From Mytilisepta virgata (Eukaryota > Mollusca > Bivalvia > Mytilida > Mytilidae): a DNA stretch of 64,000 nucleotides. Positions within the stretch are counted from its first letter, which is position 1. Every line of letters starts with the position of its first letter. The translations under genes were made by a program, and so were the position numbers. The notes below the pieces were generated by a model that worked only from the letters and a program-made list of their open reading frames with translations, was not told where the DNA came from and made no database searches. Shown here piece by piece: positions 59,133-64,000 of this stretch. The stretch spans positions 36,608,001 to 36,672,000 of the forward strand of contig CM051518.1 of NCBI GenBank assembly GCA_028015205.1. The letters are read 5' to 3'.

Positions 59133-59566
59133 ATTTAAAAATTGTGTATTTTCAAATATTATAAATATAATTGTGAAAATAAATAATCAGTCCCTTGTTT
59201 TACTGAAAATGAAAAATTATGCTTCAACGGTGCAGAAAATAAATAATCTGTCTTTATTTTCCGCAAAAATAAATAACCCATCCAAAACAAATCCTCCTGG
59301 CCCCCCCAGAATATCAAATAGTCGTCCCCTGAGGTTTGTGACAATACACCGTATAGAAATTAAATGCATGAAGTTAAAAATGAACGAGAAGTTCTGGAGA
59401 CAAGATTATCTGACGGACGGACAGACGGACGAACGGCACGACGGAGGGACAGACGGGCGGTCAGATGGACCGATTACAAATATCCCCGAACTTCATTCAA
59501 ATTGTGGGGATAACAAATACGACAAGGGTACGTGTATATCTAACACCACTGGCTATTTTAGATGTT

Positions 59567-59672
59567 GAATTTCGAATCTCGAATCTCGAATTTCAGATAT
59601 CGACTGTCGGATTTCGAATCTCACATTTCGAAATTTGGATATTGAATCTCGACTTTCGTATTTCGAATCTCG
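59567..59672 (+). repeat. Degenerate TTTCGAATCTCGAA short tandem repeat
   Basis: TTTCGAATCTC-like units of about 12-14 bp repeat irregularly. The following 59673-59970 holds no gene; 59820-59960 is repeated at about 60465-60610. Confidence 0.6.
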
Positions 59673-59970
59673 TATGATCCTTCTGGGCTTTCGTAGATAC
59701 GTGATGACTTAAGTAAAGTTTATGGAGTGATGAAATCAACAAGAACTGAACATTACCTTTTCTATCATAGATCTATTAACGTTAAATCTTAGTACACGAA
59801 TAGCTGACAGATAAAAGCGTTATATAATTAAAGTGTATATAAATGCATTATGGTTATATTGATCTTAAAATGTACAAATTTATATTGTTTATTTATACAG
59901 ATTTTAGTAAATCGCTACTTATATAGTGTGTTGTAACTGTCGCTAATTAGAAACCCTGAATTTCTAGAAA

Positions 59971-60044
59971 TTTCTAAGGCTCTTCCTTTTGATGTAGAGG
60001 TAACCCTTAGCTGAGTTTGGATTCCTGATTGTTTCAATTGTTTT

Positions 60045-60075
<31 letters not shown>

Positions 60076-62338
60076 GGTTGTGCTTATTAATTCATCTGTA
60101 TATATTTAATCGGTTTTCCAACATTTTGATCTCGAGCACTGCTGATGAGTTGTTAGTCAACAAAATGGCCATACAGCATGTACGGTGCATAAATTTATTC
60201 CGGTATTTTGCGATACAGTGTTATTTGGTCGCTTTTATTTAGCCTCCATTGAAAATTAGAATTATTTACTACACAAGCTAAATGTGTATTTTATTACATA
60301 CACATGACATACTTGGGTTATTTTCTATATATAAACATTAGTCTCGTGACCATATATGATTTAATACATGTTCTACATAAAGTAAGTATAATTTGATTAT
60401 TTTGGATGACCCAAGCTAAGTTTATACATATTAATGAACATCCATCGAGGTGTAAACAGTTATATATTAATAATTAAAGTAAATATAAATGGATTATGGT
60501 CATATTGATCTTAAAATGTACAAATGTATATTGTTTATTTATACAGATTTTAGTAAATCGCTATTTATATAGTGTGTTTTAACTGTCGCTAATTAGAAAC
60601 CCTCAATTTTTACATCAGAGGACCGTCAGGGTCTCGGGTGTATTGCCATCGCCTAAATTTCCCGCTTATTTGCATATATGCATATATTTAAATTAGTTTT
60701 GGAATGATAACCGACCTACAAAAATTATAGACCCGCGGACATTATATAGTGCAAAATAAAATTCCTTATCGCTTCTTTTAAATTCATGTTTTCAATGAAT
60801 ACTCAGATTTTTTTTTTTAAATCCAAATTAATAATATGAAAATGTTTTGTCGTTAGAAATATTAGTATATTAATCAAACAATCTTTAATATCAATGACGT
60901 ACCGAAAAATTGTTGTTGCGGATGAATATATATATATATATAGATTTTTGAACTAAAACTGTATGTCTAATATACGTCCTTGATGCTATGAACTACTGTT
61001 TGGATATATATATGTAGACAAGATTGTCAATGCATGAATAATGCTGTTCTCATTCCCAATGCATCTATACTAGTCATTACAATGTTAATGCCCTTTTTGC
61101 TAAGCCGATGAGGGCAGTCAATGTTACCGTTGTCTGTCTGTATGTAAATCTCTGTTCATCATGAAAGTGATTTCCGTTTTATAATATTAATATGGCTCAA
61201 CTGAATGTTATTAAATATATAAACAATGTTTATTATCACAAAAAAAACAGATAAATTTAAAATTTGGATTGTGTCCCTCTTATCATTATAGTTATATTTC
61301 CATTTATATAACTATATTAAACAAAACACTTTTTAGTTTAAGGTGCTCATTCCCACAAAAAAAATAATCAAACGCAAAATTGAATGGTGATTCTTTCACT
61401 ATTCTACAGACGTGTCCCATAGTAACTAATATGCAAGCAAGTACCACTGATACATTCACAAATTTTTTCTGTTATATAGTTTAGAGTTATGTACAACTAC
61501 ATGTATACATGTATATGCTATGCGATGTGATGAACTTTTTGAAGAAATAAAGCTAACCATACAAAATCTTTACAATCAGAAAAAAACTATACTAAAATCA
61601 GTTAGAAATAGCCATGAAATGACAAATATTAAACAATATAAATCAGAAAACTAATGGCCACATCAATGTACAAACAGAAAATCAAAAGATGTACACCAAA
61701 GAATTACAAGCCCTGTTTTACAGGCCTCTAAGGACCGACGCATTCACATTGTAGTTGTGATCTATATGTATGGTGCAAAATCATCTCATTGCTACTACCC
61801 ATCCAGAGCACTTGAGATCACCCCAACTATTGGTGGGGTTAAGTTGCTCAGGCTTTAGTTTTCTATGTTGTTTCTAGTGTACTCTTATTTGTCTTTTTCA
61901 GTTTTAGACATAATATTATCGATATATGAGTTTACTGTTCATGTGGTATCTTTCACCCAAATATTACAATTTATCTGTTTTAATATGATTGTCTTGACCT
62001 CTTTCTCATAATTTAGTGACTAGTCAAAAAATATTTGCTATGTTGATTCTCTGTCATAAGTAATAAGCTAAAGATTTTTGCAAGTGTGCAACTATACGGT
62101 CATAATGCCAATCTAGCAGTTCTCATTTGAACACGTCAACATTTCATGGATAATTCACAAAGATAAGTTTCTTAATATAAGACAGTATCTCAGATATGAT
62201 AGCAAATTATATTATGTGTACTATATTGTAAGGTGAGCATCTGTCTGGCAGGTACTATATAAACACCTGTCATTTATCAATAATCCAACATAACTTGAGG
62301 TCCTCTGATGTTCAGTACTTCAGTACTTTGATTAGAAA
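59971..62338 (+). repeat. Segmental duplication, copy 1
   Basis: Block X (59971-60460) recurs at 62339-62825, about 90% alike by eye. Block Y (61010 onwards) recurs at 63030-64000, essentially identical. The 60460-61000 middle is replaced by unrelated sequence in copy 2. It contains a poly-T tract, a hammerhead-like core and a dispersed repeat (TTTACTGTTCATGTGGTATC). No gene is seen. Confidence 0.85.
60134..60190 (+). ncRNA. Hammerhead-like core with mutated GAAA box
   Basis: GAGCACTG-CTGATGA-GTTG-TTAGT-CAAC-AAAA-TGGCCATA. The invariant G of GAAA is A here, so it is predicted inactive. It lies in the first copy of the 60-64 kb duplication. Confidence 0.4.
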
Positions 62339-62411
62339 TTTCTAAGGCTCTTCCTTTTGATGGAGAAGTAACCCTTAGCTGAGTTTGGATTCCTGATTGT
62401 TTCAATTGTTT

Positions 62412-62442
<31 letters not shown>

Positions 62443-64000
62443 GGTTGTGCTTATTAATTCATCTGTATATCTTTAATTGGTTTTTCAACATTTTGATCTC
62501 GAGCACTGCTGATGAATTGTTAGTCAACGAAATGGCCATACAGCATGTACAGTGCATCAATTTATTTCAGTATTTTGTGATACAGTGTTATTTGGTCGCT
62601 TTCCAAATTATTTAGCCTCCATTTTGAAAATTAGAATTATTTACTACACAAACTAAATGTGTATTTTAGTACATACACGGGTAATTTTCTATATATAAAC
62701 ATCCGTCTCGTGACTATATATGATTTAATACATGTTCTACATAAAGTAAGTATGATTTGATTATTTTGGATGACCCATGCTAAGTTTATACATATTAATG
62801 AACATTCATCGAGGTATAAACAGATATATATTTATGTGTATAATCTTAATGATTGACTTTTTTATTACCCAGACCGCTATGTACTTCCATTAATGAATAT
62901 TAAATTTTTCCTCTTAAAATCGTTCGAATTTAAATAATTTCCTGTCTATGTATATGGGCAAAATGACAGACAAGACTATGTACCCCCAATACACATCAAT
63001 GAATGTACTTTCTCGTAAGGAGTATATATATATGTAGACAAGATTGTCAATGCATGAATAATGCTGTTCTCATTCCCAATGCATCTATACTAGTCATTAC
63101 AATGTTAATGCCCTTTTTGCTAAGCCGATGAGGGCAGTCAATGTTACCGTTGTCTGTCTGTATGTAAATCTCTGTTCATCATGAAAGTGATTTCCGTTTT
63201 ATAATATTAATATGGCTCAACTGAATGTTATTAAATATATAAACAATGTTTATTATCACAAAAAAAACAGATAAATTTAAAATTTGGATTGTGTCCCTCT
63301 TATCATTATAGTTATATTTCCATTTATATAACTATATTAAACAAAACACTTTTTAGTTTAAGGTGCTCATTCCCACAAAAAAAAATAATCAAACGCAAAA
63401 TTGAATGGTGATTCTTTCACTATTCTACAGACGTGTCCCATAGTAACTAATATGCAAGCAAGTACCACTGATACATTCACAAATTTTTTCTGTTATATAG
63501 TTTAGAGTTATGTACAACTACATGTATACATGTATATGCTATGCGATGTGATGAACTTTTTGAAGAAATAAAGCTAACCATACAAAATCTTTACAATCAG
63601 AAAAAAACTATACTAAAATCAGTTAGAAATAGCCATGAAATGACAAATATTAAACAATATAAATCAGAAAACTAATGGCCACATCAATGTACAAACAGAA
63701 AATCAAAAGATGTACACCAAAGAATTACAAGCCCTGTTTTACAGGCCTCTAAGGACCGACGCATTCACATTGTAGTTGTGATCTATATGTATGGTGCAAA
63801 ATCATCTCATTGCTACTACCCATCCAGAGCACTTGAGATCACCCCAACTATTGGTGGGGTTAAGTTGCTCAGGCTTTAGTTTTCTATGTTGTTTCTAGTG
63901 TACTCTTATTTGTCTTTTTCAGTTTTAGACATAATATTATCGATATATGAGTTTACTGTTCATGTGGTATCTTTCACCCAAATATTACAATTTATCTGTT
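62339..64000 (+). repeat. Segmental duplication, copy 2 (cut by window end)
   Basis: Block X offset is 2,368 bp; block Y offset is 2,020-2,021 bp (one A inserted in a poly-A run near 63385). Block Y continues past the window edge. Confidence 0.85.
62501..62560 (+). ncRNA. Hammerhead-like core with weakened stem II
   Basis: GAGCACTG-CTGATGA-ATTG-TTAGT-CAAC-GAAA-TGGCCATACAGC. Both core boxes are intact, but the first stem II pair is A-C instead of G-C. It is the duplicate of 60134-60190. Confidence 0.4.

Larger units (their letters stand above)
57718..59330 (+). mobile_element. DNA transposon with ~43-bp TIRs, nested in pearl-type repeats
   Basis: The left end AGGGGACGACCATTTGATAT...GGGGGCCAGGAGGATTT is mirrored at the right end (AAATCCTCCTGGCCCCCC...ATATCAAATAGTCGTCCCCT). 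Sub-terminal GAAAATAAATAA motifs repeat near both ends. It carries a hAT-like MITE (58357-58813), a (TA)n palindrome and a protease-like exon with a stop. No clear target duplication is seen. Confidence 0.75.
56750..59540 (+). mobile_element. Pearl-type repeat array, interrupted by a TIR element
   Basis: About seven units of roughly 150 bp (blocks AAACCTTATTGCACATCTAC near 56803, 56966, 57250, 57406, 57555 and 57696). After the insertion at 57718-59330 the unit resumes (GTTTGTGACAATACACCGTATAG). A GACGGACG microsatellite (about 59412-59465) and AATATCCCCGAAC follow. Related to 13925-14640. Confidence 0.65.

Overview
The window is AT-rich, intron-rich, transposon-laden animal DNA. It most resembles a marine bivalve mollusc, probably a mussel-like genome. 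That is inferred from the mix of Ngaro-type and Penelope-like retroelements, pearl-type repeats (about 150-166 bp core repeats followed by a GGAC-rich microsatellite), tRNA-headed SINEs, hammerhead-like cores, and a Cys-rich/TM/STAND-NTPase gene of a kind I associate with molluscs. No database search was possible.

Layout. 1-4640: a near-complete Ngaro-type tyrosine-recombinase retrotransposon on the minus strand (Gag, RT-RNaseH, YR, SGNH hydrolase). Its Gag and Pol are in one frame, separated by a single TGA in the context TGA-CTA. 5500-6800: an imperfect-TIR element with a 298-bp hAT-like MITE inside it. 7913-8787: a 13-unit, 68-bp minisatellite. 9138-15230 (+): the 3' part of a gene for an EGF-like, single-pass receptor with a tyrosine-motif tail, in five phase-consistent exons. 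13925-17437: pearl-type repeats, degenerate tandem repeats and a striking palindromic element. 22150-23460: a Penelope-like relic and a SINE.

23518-46112 (+): a second receptor-like gene. It has extracellular Cys-rich exons, a TM exon and one large exon coding an nSTAND3-like P-loop NTPase. Its introns hold a Penelope-like relic split by a 1,554-bp TA-target element (26973-28526), a SINE, and an 11.9-kb array of six almost identical 1,984-bp units (30833-42738). Each unit joins about 540 bp of intron to most of an inverted copy of the same TA-target element. The TM exon is therefore bracketed by long inverted repeats.

48630-50520: a broken LINE. 51741-53726: a pearl-type element. 56750-59540: a nest in which pearl-type repeats are split by a 1.6-kb TIR element, which itself carries a hAT-like MITE and a protease-like exon with an in-frame stop. 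59971-64000: a two-block segmental duplication. Hammerhead-ribozyme-like cores lie near 43.8, 46.6, 60.1 and 62.5 kb.

The two host genes both look like innate-recognition or clearance receptors: one with possible phosphotyrosine signalling, one with a STAND NTPase inside the cell. That functional reading is inference. Start exons were not found for either gene, and exon boundaries rest on splice sites, reading phase and protein sense only.
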